64,000 bases of DNA from Candidatus Nitrospira nitrificans (GCF_001458775.1 NZ_CZPZ01000033.1:1-64000), one strand, 5' to 3'; shown: positions 1-10,037, counted from the stretch's first letter. Notes: generated from the sequence alone by a model not told the origin. Program-made: numbers and translations.

Positions 1-61
1 ATTGTTTCGCCAATTCCAACACGCCAACCTTCGCCCGGATAATTTTCTGTTCGGTGGTCAT
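1..61 (-). CDS. IS481-type transposase, N-terminal fragment cut by window edge
   Basis: An ATG on the minus strand at 59-61 opens a frame that reads MTTEQKIIRAKVGVLELAKQ and runs off the window. This is the conserved opening of IS481-group DDE transposases, which continue into an HTH region, as I recall the family. A good ribosome site (AGGAG) lies about nine bases upstream. The insertion sequence must therefore end between 62 and about 110. I could not fix its terminal inverted repeat, because the other end lies outside the window. The element abuts the 3' end of the broken regulator, and the last codons of that gene may be IS sequence. Only 20 residues are visible, so the family call rests on a short match. 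Confidence 0.7.
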   Translation of the reverse strand, partial: MTTEQKIIRAKVGVLELAKQ

Positions 62-108
62 CGTCCGCACTCCTTTCGTGAAGGCGAGGACTCTACCGGA
101 CTGTCAGA

Positions 109-3100
109 TTAAGTTCTAGCACTTACATTCTTGGCGAGGCGTTGCATTTCCGTCGAGGGTTCTCTTCCAGCCATGATCACTGCCTTCTGATAGCGGGCCA
201 AGACTTTCTTAGCCTCGCTCTGTCGATCTAAGCTATGGAGAAATCTGATCAAACGCGGATAAAGCGGTTCGGCCAGTGGATCGGCTTCCAGCCCGTTTTC
301 CAAACAGGTCAATGCTGCTTCCTCCTGGCCTTCTGTCTTCTTCCAGTCACTTACGTGCTGCACCGCTTGTTCAAATTGATGTCTGAGGCGTTGTCTGTAG
401 TGATCAGCCCATTCATGAGCACCATCGTCCTCAAGAAATGGCCCTCGATATAAGGCGATTGCTTGCTCATCGCGTCGGATTCTTGCATCCGGCTGAGTTT
501 GTCGGTGCTTGGAATCGTCCGCGCCGCTCAGCAGTGTTTGAAATGCCATGGCATCGACCCAACACATCTGCCGGTTCAACGAGACCTTGCCATCTCTGGC
601 TTGGATAAGGCCGTCAACGGCCAGGAAGCGCCGCAACCGTTGGAGAGATTTGTGAAGGTTTTCCTGACCTGTATCTCCTTCGGCATCCGGCCACAGCGCG
701 TCGATGAGTCGCGAGACAGGCACGCCATCACCGCCCAACGCAACGATCGCCTTCAGGAGCTTCAGGACTTGATAGGGTGCTTTCCGGCGTGGCGGCAGGG
801 GCTTGCCATCCAGATGAATCTCAAAGCGACCCAACGTGTAAATTTTGATGGGCCAAGGCCAGGCTTCGTTGGTAGCCGCTTCTCCCACGGGAGTCAGCTT
901 GGTTGTACGGATCAGCTTCTGCACGTATTCCACTTCGATCTTGGCTTCCAAGGCCTGTGCACACAATCGCGCCATCATGTCCGGCATCCACCAGTAGATG
1001 AAGGTAAAGCCATGCTGATTACCGATGGCCAGCGCTTGCTGCAAAATGGCCCTCGCTTCCACCTCGTTCTCGTGATCAAAGGCAAAGAATGCTTTCAGCA
1101 GGTGCGCTACGTATCGAACGTATGGACTCTCCATGTCTTGTGCAATCTTCTCAACACGATTCAAGTATTGTCGTGCTTCCATAGTTTTGCCAAGCGCGTG
1201 AAGGAGATCTGCCGCAGCATAGCTGAGGTGTGCTTCCGGGAACGGACTGCCTTTCAAGCCTTTGACCTCAAGACCTTCCTGGATTAACGTCCAGGCCCTG
1301 GATAGGTCCCCTTTGATTCGATGAACCCAGGCTTGTTGATAGAGAAAGTTTGCGCGCATCATATGATCGGGATGCGCCACTAAAATGCCGAGTCGATTGA
1401 GGTACTGCTCGGCAGAGATCACATCACCCTGAAACAGCGCGCCATAGGCGCATACTCCTAACATCGTCGAATCAAATACATGCACCCCGGTTTTTTGGGA
1501 GATCTCAAGGCCCTGCTCTCCGTGGTGCACGGTTTGTGCGGGATCGCCGCAAAACCAGGCCAACATTGATGCATTTGCATGGTAGACCAGACGTGTCAAC
1601 GGCTGGGTGGATTCAGATTCACCGGCAGATTTCAGGAGTCTCGCATATTTGTCGGCCGACGCTATCTGCTCGAGCCACAGGAGGAGGATAACCAAGCCCG
1701 CGACGAGAGTGGAGTGTTTCTCGATGCCTTGCACCCCTTCGATCAGATTCTTTGAACGGTCAATCCAGGGTGTGATGACTGAAGCGCGCGGACATCTCCA
1801 CATCAATGCATTCAATAAGGAAAACGTTACCTGCGACTCGATCTCCGGGGAAGGGAAGGAGACATCCGACGAAACCACATCCAGCATGATAGCGATCCAG
1901 CGATCGAGTTTGCGGAAATCGAGCCAGGATATTAGGATAGAGGACAGGACGCCGGCGCAGGCCATGAGCATGCCCGCCCTGTCATTCTGCGCTTTGAACC
2001 TTTCGAATGCCCGCGCGAACAGGTCCTGGCTTTCAACCGGATCGATCGGCATTCGGCAAGCCCCGAGCCAATACGACAACCATGGTTGCTGATCGTACTG
2101 CTCAGCCGGAATCAGCTTGAGCCAGCCTTCCAACGTTTGAGTTCGTCCCTGTTGTAATAGCATCGGTGCCCGCGAGAGGATCAACCGGACAATCTGCTCT
2201 AGTTGACCCGCTTCGTAATAAAGGGCGACTGCTTCCTCAAATCTATCCGTCTCTTCCAGCAGCGAGGCCGCAGTCCGTTGAGTTGCTGCGATTTCGTCCG
2301 GGGATAAGGCAACCTTTGCATGTGCCCGTAGGAACTCCCGAAAGAGTGGATGGTACTGATATACGGGATCAGTTCCCATCTTCCGCTCGGTGAAGTAACG
2401 GGATTGGTAGAGATTGAACAGGATGTCATCCGCCATGACATTCCTCGTCAGCCGCTCGGCAAGCGCCGGAGGTATGTTTGGCAGAAAGGCCGTCTGCAAG
2501 AGGAATCGTTGGTGTTCAGGACTCAGACGGTGCAATACTTCACGGGCCAAGTACTCGAAGATCACCTGCGGCGTCTCGGAAGTGGAAGAAAGATCAGGGA
2601 GGCTTGCCGCCTTCTGTTCCAATTGCAGCACTAATCCTGCCACCCATCCCTGGAGCCGATTATGCAGTACCGCTGCCAGAGCTGCTACTTTCGCCGTTTG
2701 AGCACGGGCATGGAGTCGAATAATCGCTCGCGATTCTTCATTCGTCAGCCGAAGGGCTTCCTCATCGATGAAGTGGATCTGCCGGGTTGCCTGCAGTCGC
2801 GTGAACGCAGGCGGCGGCAAGGCGCGACTCATGACGATCACATTTATCTTTTCCGGTAATGCTTCTACGCCCAACGCCACCGTTTGATGGAAGAGAGAAT
2901 CCAGAGGCACTTCCTGGTAGTTGTCGAGAATCAGGAGCGCGGGTCGCTTAAGGCGCGTATAGAGCTGTTCGAAAAAGCGGCGGGTGAACGTCGGCAGTCC
3001 TTGCAAGTATTCTGGCGTGAGGTGGGGAAGCGGCGTGCGGTACCGAGGCGCTGCTTGTTTGGCTGCCACACCCAGATAGTGGAAGAATGTGGCGAGGTCG

Positions 3101-3351
3101 CCGTCTCCCTCGTCCACCTGATATCACAAGGGACGGATCTTCCGGGCGCGGAGATAACTCGCCACGAACGTGGTCTTGCCGAATCCCGGTGGAGCATTGA
3201 TCCAAATGACAGGTCGCTTGCGGGCTCCATCGAGCAATCGATACAGGCGGGGACGTTCGACTATTGCAGGAAGCCGTGGCGGGTTAAGTTTGGCCAGCGA
3301 AGCGTGGAGCTTGCGCGACTGACGCGCCCGTGGCATTCGGCATCCTCGCAC
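109..3351 (-). pseudogene. MalT-like ATPase / BTAD transcriptional regulator interrupted by an in-frame TGA
   Basis: About 1080 codons. The N-terminal part (3351 to 3124) carries a Walker A motif (APPGFGKTT, residues 53-61) of a STAND-type ATPase. The middle is a helical TPR-like region. The C-terminus has an OmpR/PhoB-type winged helix (from IKIYTLGRFEIHLDGKPL) followed by a bacterial transcriptional activator domain (BTAD). Such proteins are large signal-dependent activators related to MalT and AfsR. The two open segments (3351-3124 and 3117-109) share one frame and are separated by a single TGA at 3124-3126. It falls in RKIRPL-stop-YQVDEGDGD, where relatives have Trp (RPLWYQ), so TGG to TGA is the simplest explanation. 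The GTG at 3117 could start a product lacking the P-loop, which would not be a normal regulator. This may be true inactivation or a base-calling error. Confidence 0.8.
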
Positions 3352-3490
3352 TAATAGGTTACCAAAGCAGTCGCATCATCCCATGTCTGCCCCCGCAACT
3401 CAACATGAAACATTGACTCCCCATCTCTCTGTAGATCATTATGATGGCGACTCGCGCTCCAAAAACTCAGAACATCTGTGCTGAGCTTCT

Positions 3491-4872
3491 ATGCGAGCAG
3501 ACCGAGATACGAGTCAAGCACTGCGGAAACACCTGCAGCGCCTGCTTCCGCTGAGCATCGTTCTTTTCATTCTGCTGGATTGGTCTTCAGTTGTACGAGC
3601 CGACGGTATCCGCAATCCCTTCCAGGGCGCAGCCGCCATTGCACAGGGGAATGCCTTTGCGGCTCAAGCGGACGACCCTACCGCCGTCTTTTATAATCCT
3701 GCAGGCATGACACAGTTGCATGGCGTCCAGCACACGGCAGGCGTGCAATTTCTCAACGTCAATACACACTTTACGAGTCCTACCGGTGTTTCGACCAGAA
3801 ATGATCAGCCGTTTCCAGTTGGTCTTCCTCCACCAGGGCAACTGTTCATCACGGCCAATCTCAAGGGTCTTGGCGTTCGCGCGCTAGGTGATCTCTCCGT
3901 CGGTCTCGGATTGCAGAACCTGTTTGGGTTTGCGGCGAAGTATCCACGGAATGGTCCATTCGCCAGTGCCGTCACGTTCGCGCAGTTCCCTTTGATCGAT
4001 ATCAAACCGACGTTTGCCTATAAAGTGACAGATAGGCTTTCTGTCGGGCTCGGCGCTGACGTCTTTACATTGTGAGCCTGCTGGGAGAGGGCCACTTGGA
4101 ACAGCAGTCGGTCCAAGGAGGCAGCACCATCGAATTGAACGGGAAAGGCACCACCACCGGGCTCAATGCCAGCATATTATATACGTTGTTTCAAACCGAT
4201 GAAGGGAAGCCTCGCCTCAATCTCGCTTTCGTCTGGCGCAGTCAAACGGTGCTTCCCGTTGACGGGGTATTCTTGGAAAACGGAGTCCGTGTAGCAGACA
4301 CCGCCTCTTCAATTCGTCTTCCTGAGATCTATACGTGGGGCGTGGCCTTCTGGCCCATCCGGGACGCAGAGCGCGAATGGAAGGTTGAGGTGGATGTGGA
4401 TTATGCGCGATGGGAGTCGATTCAAGATTTCGATGTTCGTCTTTCGAATGGCGTGATCCTGGCGAACCCACAACAATGGAGCAATGCCCTTAGCATCGGC
4501 GTCGGTACGGAATATCGATTGCTTTCGCTGACCAGCCATCCAGCTTGGAACGTGGCCTTGCGCACCGGCTATCTCCACTCTCAACAAGCCATCCCGGATG
4601 TGAATTTCAATCCGGCGGCGCCGGACGCCCCGTCTCATACCCTGTCCGTTGGTGTCGGCTTTCTATGCAAAGAGAACGGAAGATTTTTAGGCCTTTTAAC
4701 CTGTGGCGCGGAAGCAGGCTTCTTGGGGAGGAAGGCCCTAGGAATCGATGTGGCATACCAGGCTCTTCTGTTCGAGTCTCGAACTGTCGTCGGCAATCCG
4801 AATCCGACCGTGAACGGCACCTACCAGACCATCATACACGCCGGCTCGATGACGATGCGGGTCAACTTCTAG
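3491..4872 (+). pseudogene. FadL/OMPP1/TodX-family outer-membrane porin, frameshifted
   Basis: The first frame (3491-4075, 194 aa) has a signal peptide (hydrophobic stretch about residues 18-35 ending VVRADG). It is followed by the characteristic FadL start GIRNPFQGAAAIAQGNAFAAQADDPTAVFYNPAGMTQL-type sequence. The second frame (4072-4872, 266 aa) continues the beta-barrel strands and ends in a C-terminal Phe (MRVNF), as outer-membrane barrels do. The two frames overlap in GTGA at 4072-4075. The join falls inside one strand (GADVFT / SLLGEG), so a one-base indel near 4065-4072 splits a protein of about 460 residues, the normal family length. FadL proteins carry hydrophobic substrates across the outer membrane. 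Termination-reinitiation at the GTGA overlap could in principle yield two pieces, but a split barrel is unlikely to fold. Confidence 0.85.
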
Positions 4873-5054
4873 ACCCAGAAAGCCTCGCAATGTTGCACAT
4901 GGTCGCCGCTGGGACATAGAACGTTGGTTACAAGTTTCGAGGTAGGCTTTGAGATGACGACTGTCCGCCGGAGAGCTGTGGAATGTTGAGTGACAGAAAG
5001 TGCTGAGCTCGGTCGAGACTGAAGGCCTGGCGCGGTAGAATACCATGTCATCAT
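4873..5054. other. intergenic, no gene seen
   Basis: About 180 bases between the porin and the convergent PIN toxin. I see no start/RBS combination with a plausible product and no clear terminator hairpin. Confidence 0.5.
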
Positions 5055-5489
5055 TTATGCCCCAGCTTGTCCAAGGATACGGTGGAACTCATGAGCCTTG
5101 ACAATGCGCACCTCTTTATATTCGTGAAGGTCGAGAAGATCCGAGTCCCCACTAACAAGATAACTTGCGCGCCCCTCCAGTGCAGCAACCAGATATTTGT
5201 CATCATCCGGATCTTTCTCGACCGCCCTGATCTTCAAACGGCCTTCAGTGGGCTCAGCAATCAACGCAAGGGCGATGACCCAACGATCAATCTCCTCAGT
5301 GGTCAGGGAAAGATACCGTCGAACGCGTGGATAATTCAGACCGCGTCGAACTTCCTCAAAGATTGCAGCGGACCCGACAAGATGAAATGCCTGATCGTCT
5401 AATAAGAGACGAAGAATACGTCCCGGCAGTCCCTGCGGACGAAGACACGCACTGATATAAATATTGGCGTCGAGGACGGCTCGAATCAC
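5055..5489 (-). CDS. PIN-domain toxin (COG1569-type)
   Basis: A 144-residue protein with the PIN fold acidic set: Asp7 in VLDANIYIS, Glu in IFEEVRRGL, Asp in the KDPDDDKYLVAA segment and Asp in VSGDSDLL. Known PIN toxins are Mg-dependent RNases that cut tRNA, rRNA or mRNA. The length and the motif order fit the 'putative toxin component near a Phd-type antitoxin' group. It starts three bases after the stop of the Phd/YefM-type antitoxin, so the pair is one operon transcribed leftward. All expected acidic residues are present, so the toxin looks intact. The RNA target cannot be read from sequence. Confidence 0.9.
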   Translation of the reverse strand: MIRAVLDANIYISACLRPQGLPGRILRLLLDDQAFHLVGSAAIFEEVRRGLNYPRVRRYLSLTTEEIDRWVIALALIAEPTEGRLKIRAVEKDPDDDKYLVAALEGRASYLVSGDSDLLDLHEYKEVRIVKAHEFHRILGQAGA

Positions 5490-5492
5490 ACG

Positions 5493-5765
5493 TTACTTCC
5501 GACGCGGCTTGCGAGTACGATGCTTGGCTTCGTTACCAAGTTGATCGGCCTGGCCTTGAGAGATCCTGTCCGATCTCTGAACAAGGATAGAAAGCAAGTG
5601 TACGCGCGCGGCTTGCTGCATTTGTTCAAGTCGTTCGACAGGGACCATCGCCGCCAGGGGCTTGCCTTTGCGCTCAATGACAAATTGGTCATGCCGAAGC
5701 GCCACCCGATTCAGGAGATCTCCAAGCCGTTGACGGATCTCAAGGGTCGACACTGTTTCAATCAT
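5493..5765 (-). CDS. Phd/YefM-family antitoxin
   Basis: A 90-residue protein. Residues 1-50 match the Phd/YefM DNA-binding fold (METVSTLEIRQRLGDLLNRV-like start, then RKGKPLAAMVPVERLEQM). The C-terminal part is basic (KHRTRKPRRK) and would hold the toxin-binding segment. It precedes the PIN toxin by three bases. Antitoxins of this fold repress their own promoter, and a perfect 7-bp inverted repeat lies 18 bases upstream of the start codon, consistent with autoregulation. The ATG at 5763-5765 is the only start that gives the complete N-terminal strand. Confidence 0.88.
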   Translation of the reverse strand: MIETVSTLEIRQRLGDLLNRVALRHDQFVIERKGKPLAAMVPVERLEQMQQAARVHLLSILVQRSDRISQGQADQLGNEAKHRTRKPRRK

Positions 5766-5782
5766 AAATCACCTCATCCATT

Positions 5783-5799
5783 GCAACTAGTATAGTTGC
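5783..5799. promoter_or_regulatory. palindromic operator of the PIN/Phd pair
   Basis: GCAACTA-GTA-TAGTTGC is a perfect 7-bp inverted repeat with a 3-bp centre, 18 bases upstream of the antitoxin start. Position and symmetry suit a dimeric Phd/YefM repressor. Binding is inferred, not shown. Confidence 0.6.
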
Positions 5800-5883
5800 G
5801 AGAGATCAACCAGTCAACACGATCTTCCCGTAGTTGACTACGAATTTAGTGAGCAGGATACTGGCGGCAAGGGAGGAAACGTT

Positions 5884-6123
5884 ATGAGCAAGAAAATCAG
5901 ATACACCAATGAGCGCTTGACCATGGGGGAACGTGTCGCAGATTTCCTGCCGCCACCTTCGGCCTTAGTCAAGCATGAGCCGACCACTAAGGTGACGCTC
6001 GAGCTGACGCAAAGTAGTCTTGCGTTCTTCAAGAAACAGGCCAAGGGTGCACATGTACCCCACCAACGAATGTTACGTGATCTCATCAATGCATATGCGA
6101 AACAATACGACGTTGCGGTGTGA
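5884..6123 (+). CDS. ribbon-helix-helix antitoxin-like protein (CopG/BrnA type), orphan
   Basis: A 79-residue protein with a strong ribosome site (GGGAGG). The C-terminal half, TKVTLELTQSSLAFFKKQAK followed by a helix ending in LINAYAKQYDVAV, resembles a ribbon-helix-helix strand-helix-helix domain. The N-terminal half (GERVADFLPPPSAL) is typical of CopG-type antitoxins that sit with BrnT/RelE-like toxins. No toxin-sized frame lies directly upstream (5766-5883) or downstream (6124-6358), so it appears orphaned, consistent with decay of the surrounding region. Role as a DNA-binding antitoxin is inferred from family likeness. Confidence 0.7.
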   Translation: MSKKIRYTNERLTMGERVADFLPPPSALVKHEPTTKVTLELTQSSLAFFKKQAKGAHVPHQRMLRDLINAYAKQYDVAV

Positions 6124-6274
6124 GAAACCTTCGCTGCCCACTGCGCATCGCCCGTCACGAAGAAAGCGAGTTCGCCTATCGAAATGACGATAAGACAGGG
6201 CTCCCCTTTGTCTGTAGTGGGCAACATCATCGTCGTGCCGGATCCTCTTGCATCTGTCGGCGGCGGAGAACATG

Positions 6275-6303
6275 TTGACACTCCGCAAGGCCTTTGCTAG
6301 CGT
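6275..6303 (+). promoter_or_regulatory. possible sigma-70 promoter for the TumA/TumE-like pair
   Basis: A perfect -35 hexamer TTGACA at 6275-6280, a 17-base spacer, then TAGCGT at 6298-6303 (three of six matches to TATAAT). It would start transcription about 50 bases before the ATG at 6359. Confidence 0.35.
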
Positions 6304-6358
6304 CAGTACAATTCGCTTTTGATCGATCGAATGGTTATTCCGATGAAGGGATCCTCGC

Positions 6359-6649
6359 ATGGCCACGATTCAAATTAAGACTCCCTCTCCCGATCAGACC
6401 ATTCCGTTGGTCAAAGACGCCCTGGCAATGGAAACCAAACTTACACGCGACAGCCTGCGCACTACCGACGATCGTATCACCGCATTGACCCGACAACTCG
6501 ATGTCACTCCGGAGCAAGTCCTCGCAGGCTCTGTCCATCGGACGGAAGGCAACGAGGCGCTTCTTCTCGATCTTGAAGGCGAGCTGGAGCTCCGCCGGGT
6601 GTTGCAGGACACGCTTCACCATCTCGAACAACTCGAAGTATGTCCGTAG
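6359..6649 (+). CDS. putative antitoxin of a TumE-type pair
   Basis: A 96-residue acidic, helical protein with no recognisable enzyme motif. Its stop overlaps the start of the following DUF6516/TumE-like gene by ten bases, the usual arrangement for an antitoxin-toxin operon. The segment LDVTPEQVLAGSVHRTEGNEALLLDLEGELELRRVL is repeat-poor and probably forms two helices. The name follows only from position next to the TumE-like gene. It is intact while its partner is frameshifted. Confidence 0.6.
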   Translation: MATIQIKTPSPDQTIPLVKDALAMETKLTRDSLRTTDDRITALTRQLDVTPEQVLAGSVHRTEGNEALLLDLEGELELRRVLQDTLHHLEQLEVCP

Positions 6650-7025
6650 CCGACTACGTTGCGGACATTCGCCGCCATATCCTCGACACCCCGCACATTG
6701 TCTCTCACTCGCTCGGATACGAAGAGCGCCCTCCTCTCGGCGCAATTGTGAATGGCTTCGTTACCTTCGCGGACGGATCGCGCGTCCACTTCAAAGAATT
6801 TCTCCAGTTTCGACCGGTAACCACCAGACTCAAGTACGTGTACCACTACACCTCTTCGACTCACGGCCCTTCCGATATGACAATGCCCGCGATCCCGCGG
6901 CTCGGCACCTCTCCACATACCCCGACCATCTTCATACTCCCGACGGTCTCTTTCCATCGTTCAGCCCTACGTTCACCTCTGCTCTGCGCGAGGCGGCCAC
7001 ACACGTAAGGCGTTCTTCTCGATAG
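6640..7025 (+). pseudogene. TumE-like (DUF6516) toxin, frameshifted
   Basis: The frame from 6640 reads MSVADYVADIRRHILDTPHI and continues with the DUF6516 core (GFVTFADGSRVHFKEFLQF, then LKYVYHYTSS). After about 6855 the family sequence moves to the next frame, as FRYDNARDPAARHLSTYPDH, and ends in ALREAATHVRRSSR with a TAG at 7023-7025. The join lies near 6850-6875. The intact product would have about 128 residues, the normal size. TumE-type proteins are reported as RNase-like toxins. With the conserved FRYDNA segment out of frame, the toxin should be inactive, unless this is a sequencing error. Confidence 0.78.
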
Positions 7026-7108
7026 CCGATCGCCCACCACCAGCCCTACGATGTTGTCTTTTCCTCTCACCTCATACCGTTTCACGTTTCGTCTTTTACT
7101 TTTCACGC

Positions 7109-7747
7109 CTACCTCCGTTCATAGAACAGCTCCAGCGCCGAGGCCACGCCGTGGATGCGGCCTTTGTAAAAACTCTCCTCGAGACGGGCCCGCAGTGAGC
7201 GAATCCCGCCTTCGTCGCTTCGCTTGGCGAGTCCCTGAGACACCAGCATTTCCGTGGCCACGTCGACGAGCCGGTGTTTCCGCCGATTCATCTCTGCCGT
7301 CACAAAATCGCCAAGAATTTCAGATGCCCTTGCCGCAACGACCGATTCCAGGAACGAATCGTACCCCTGTTCTCGGATAATTCGCTCACGTATCACGCTC
7401 AGTTCCGCCCGCACTCGAGCCACGTTCCGCATCAAGATTGAAAACAGCTCTTTTCGGCCTTCATCGAATAACTTCTGCTCGATGTCGTCGAGAATGAAGC
7501 CGGGATCAACCGCCGCCGCGCGCGGCTCATCTCCCCATGATAACCGGTCGTAGCTTTGGCGGTTTTCCGCATCACCGATGATTTCGTACGCGGCATTGAG
7601 TTCGCGGATCTTGGCTTCGGCCTCTGCATTGTCGGGATTTCGATCCGGATGATGCTGGAAAACCAGCTTGCGATAGGACTTTTTGATTTCCTCATCGGAA
7701 GCTTCGCGGGAGACTCCCAGCACACGATAGTAGTCCATCCGTGGCAT
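7109..7747 (-). CDS. J-domain protein (DnaJ-like co-chaperone)
   Basis: A 212-residue protein. Residues 4-68 form a complete J domain ([23 protein letters not shown] motif within FQHHPDRN, then [16 protein letters not shown]). It lacks the Gly/Phe region and zinc fingers of true DnaJ. Residues 80-212 are a charged helical domain I do not recognise. The J domain would stimulate ATP hydrolysis by a DnaK. The C-terminal part probably selects a dedicated client. It stands alone between the TumE-like remnant and the MFS gene. The canonical dnaK-dnaJ lies at 60.6-63.8 kb, so this is a second, specialised J protein. Confidence 0.9.
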   Translation of the reverse strand: MPRMDYYRVLGVSREASDEEIKKSYRKLVFQHHPDRNPDNAEAEAKIRELNAAYEIIGDAENRQSYDRLSWGDEPRAAAVDPGFILDDIEQKLFDEGRKELFSILMRNVARVRAELSVIRERIIREQGYDSFLESVVAARASEILGDFVTAEMNRRKHRLVDVATEMLVSQGLAKRSDEGGIRSLRARLEESFYKGRIHGVASALELFYERR

Positions 7748-7894
7748 GCGCAGGACTATAGCACGGAGCTTCTGAAGGCTTCACCTTGACTCCAACGGCG
7801 AACGATTCTAGCCTGGTGCCTCCATGACTTTTCTCACGACACCACATCCACAACGGTGCGCTGGCCTGCTTCGATATGTTCGCTGTGAGCGGTT

Positions 7895-9159
7895 GTGGTG
7901 AGCGACAAATCTTGGCACTCCGGCGTGATGTCCTATCAATGGCTCGTGCTCTTCGTCGCCTGGTTGGGCTGGGTCTTCGATGCGATGGACGCGACGATTT
8001 ATGCCATTGTCTTGCATCCGGCCTTGCACGATCTGCTGCATACGGCTGGTGGCCCGCCGACCGCCGAGCAGATCGGCTGGTACGGCGGCATCATCTTTTC
8101 TATCTTTCTGATCGGCTGGGCGATCGGCGGTATTTCATTCGGCGTCATGGCCGATCGATTCGGCCGCACAAAAGTCTTGATCGCGACGATCATCATGTAC
8201 GCCGTCTTCACCGGAGCAGCCGCATTGGCGGAAACCTGGTGGCACCTGGCAATAGCCAGATTTCTCACCGCGCTCGGCATCGGCGGGGAATGGGCGGCCG
8301 GTGCCGCCATCGTGGCTGAGACGTGGCCCGAAGAGAAGCGTGCCAAAGCCGCGGGTGTTCTCCAGTCGGCGTGGGCCGTGGGGTTCTTCCTGGCCGCCGC
8401 CATGAATCTGACATTGAAGGAAACCTATGGCTGGCGAGGATTGTTTGTCATCGGTATTCTTCCCGCGTTCGTCGCGCTCCTCGTTCGCTGGTGGGTCAAG
8501 GAGCCGGTACGCTGGACCCATGCGCTCGAGCAGCAAGCCGTTCCCTTGACGGCCATCTTTCGTGGCGAGTTGCGGCGAGCGACGCTGGTCGGTTCAGCCT
8601 TGGCATTCGTCGCGGTGTTCGGTCTCTGGGGGGCCACGAATTGGGCTCCGACGCTGATCCGTGAATTGCCGGACTTGAAGGGGCAAGATCCGGCGATACT
8701 CACCAGATATGTCAGTTATGCCATCATGGCGTTGAACGCGGGGGCGATCTTCGGCTATCTCGGCTTCGGCCCACTCGCGGACCGATTCGGCAGGCGACCG
8801 GTATTCGCCTTCATGTGTCTCGGAAGTCTCATCATGTTGCCGGTCACCTATTTAACGCCGTCGAGTTATATAGGCGTCTTGATGCTCCTACCGATCCTCG
8901 GTTTTTTTAACAATGGGATCTTCAGCGGATTTCCGATCTATCTTCCAGAGTTGTACCCAACACAGTTACGGGCGACCGGCGCAGGATTCTGTTTCAACGC
9001 GGGGCGGGTTCTGGCGTCGGCTTCTCCGTTCCTTACCGGCTGGCTTGTCACGACGGTAGGCTCGTTCGGACGTGCGGCACCATCGCGCTGATCTATCTGC
9101 TCGGACTTGTTGTGCTTTTGTTTGCGCCGGAGACGAAAGGCCGTCGCTTGCCTGACTAG
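7895..9159 (+). pseudogene. MFS transporter with frameshifted C-terminus
   Basis: The frame 7895-9091 (398 aa) covers eleven or so membrane segments of a major-facilitator protein, with the family motifs MADRFGRTKVL after TM2 and LADRFGRRPVF in the second half. It ends abruptly in GSFGRAAPSR. The neighbouring frame directly continues as TIALIYLLGLVVLLFAPETK and stops at 9157-9159, supplying the missing last helix and the PETKG motif typical of sugar/organic-acid porters. A one-base indel near 9070-9080 therefore cuts off the final helix. Substrate is unknown. The start may be the ATG at 7928 (MSYQWLVLF) rather than 7895. The truncated form could still be made, but last-helix loss usually harms these carriers. 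Confidence 0.8.
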
Positions 9160-9190
9160 CCCTTGACTTATTGGTGTCCGAGCTTATCTC

Positions 9191-9880
9191 ATGGCCATGG
9201 ACATGACAGGTACCCCACGAGCGCTTACTCATGATGAGCGAAAAGCTGCGGAAGCGGCCTTTTCAGGTCGGCCGTGTAATCCCGCCTGGTCTGAATCCGC
9301 CAAGAGAGTGTATGACGGCCTCATCCATGCGCTTCCCACTCCGTCGGATGAGACCGTGGCGACGTCCAATCAGAATGCCCCAAGCGAAGAATTGCCTATC
9401 CCAGCGGCTTCGACGTTACCGACGGAGGAAGAATCGAAACTCCAAGGTTCGGCTGATGCGGGCAAAACGCCGGAGGCACGAACCGACGTTCCGACCAAGC
9501 TGATCGCGAACCGCCAACAGGCGATTCAAGCCGGATTCCTGATCGATGTGTCGACGGATGCGCAAAAACTCGGCCTGACCTTCCCCGTCACCGTGACGAA
9601 GCCCTTGTGGGAAATCGGGATCGCGCCCGGTGAATCGATGTCGGATGAGGAGAAGGCGGAACGGTTGCGAGATGTGTTGATGGCGTTTCGGCTGCGCATT
9701 GCCAGCCAGACCACCCTCTCGCCGCTGATCGACTTTCCGGCGATGCTGGCCCTGCCGCCCGGCGGCGTGCCGCAGCCGGTGCCGTTATTCGCATTGATTC
9801 AACCGGATGAACAGAACCGCGCGATGGCCACCCTACTGCTGCCCAACGAAGTCTCCGCGACGATCATTCCGATGAACTAA
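9191..9880 (+). CDS. hypothetical protein (DUF6573-like)
   Basis: A 229-residue protein. The first 95 residues are low-complexity, rich in Pro, Glu, Ser and Thr, probably disordered. Residues 105-229 form a compact domain beginning IQAGFLIDVSTDAQKLGLTF and ending LLPNEVSATIIPMN. The pattern of 'hydrophobic-IDVS, FPVxVTKPLW, DVLMAFRLRI' resembles DUF6573 proteins, as I recall them. No catalytic motif is visible. It is followed immediately, one base after the stop codon, by an interspersed inverted-repeat element. Function is not known. Confidence 0.6.
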   Translation: MAMDMTGTPRALTHDERKAAEAAFSGRPCNPAWSESAKRVYDGLIHALPTPSDETVATSNQNAPSEELPIPAASTLPTEEESKLQGSADAGKTPEARTDVPTKLIANRQQAIQAGFLIDVSTDAQKLGLTFPVTVTKPLWEIGIAPGESMSDEEKAERLRDVLMAFRLRIASQTTLSPLIDFPAMLALPPGGVPQPVPLFALIQPDEQNRAMATLLLPNEVSATIIPMN

Positions 9881-9993
9881 CAGGCTGTTGGAAAAGCCCG
9901 CTCGCGGCGCTTAAAGGCTCAACGTACGGCCCAAAGTACGCTTCGCCTCTTCGTTTGCTGCGGCCTTGCTGGACGAGCTTTTTGAACAGCCTG
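9881..9993. repeat. interspersed inverted-repeat element, copy 1
   Basis: A 113-bp unit that begins CAGGCTGTTGGAAAAGC and ends GCTTTTTGAACAGCCTG. The ends are complementary over 17 bp with two mismatches. It includes GCGGCCTTGCTGGACG before the right arm. A second, shorter relative lies at 28200-28297 with the same GCGGCCTTGCTGGA core. Both copies start one base after a stop codon. It may act as a transcript-end hairpin or be a non-autonomous mobile repeat. Confidence 0.75.
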
Positions 9994-10037
9994 CGGGTTC
10001 TTGTGAAATGGTCCAGGACTTCTGGAGCCCCTGATTG

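Noticed and set aside
3118-3126. Selenocysteine at the TGA in the regulator
   Set aside because: The aligned residue in relatives is Trp, not Cys or Sec, and I see no selenocysteine-type hairpin directly downstream.
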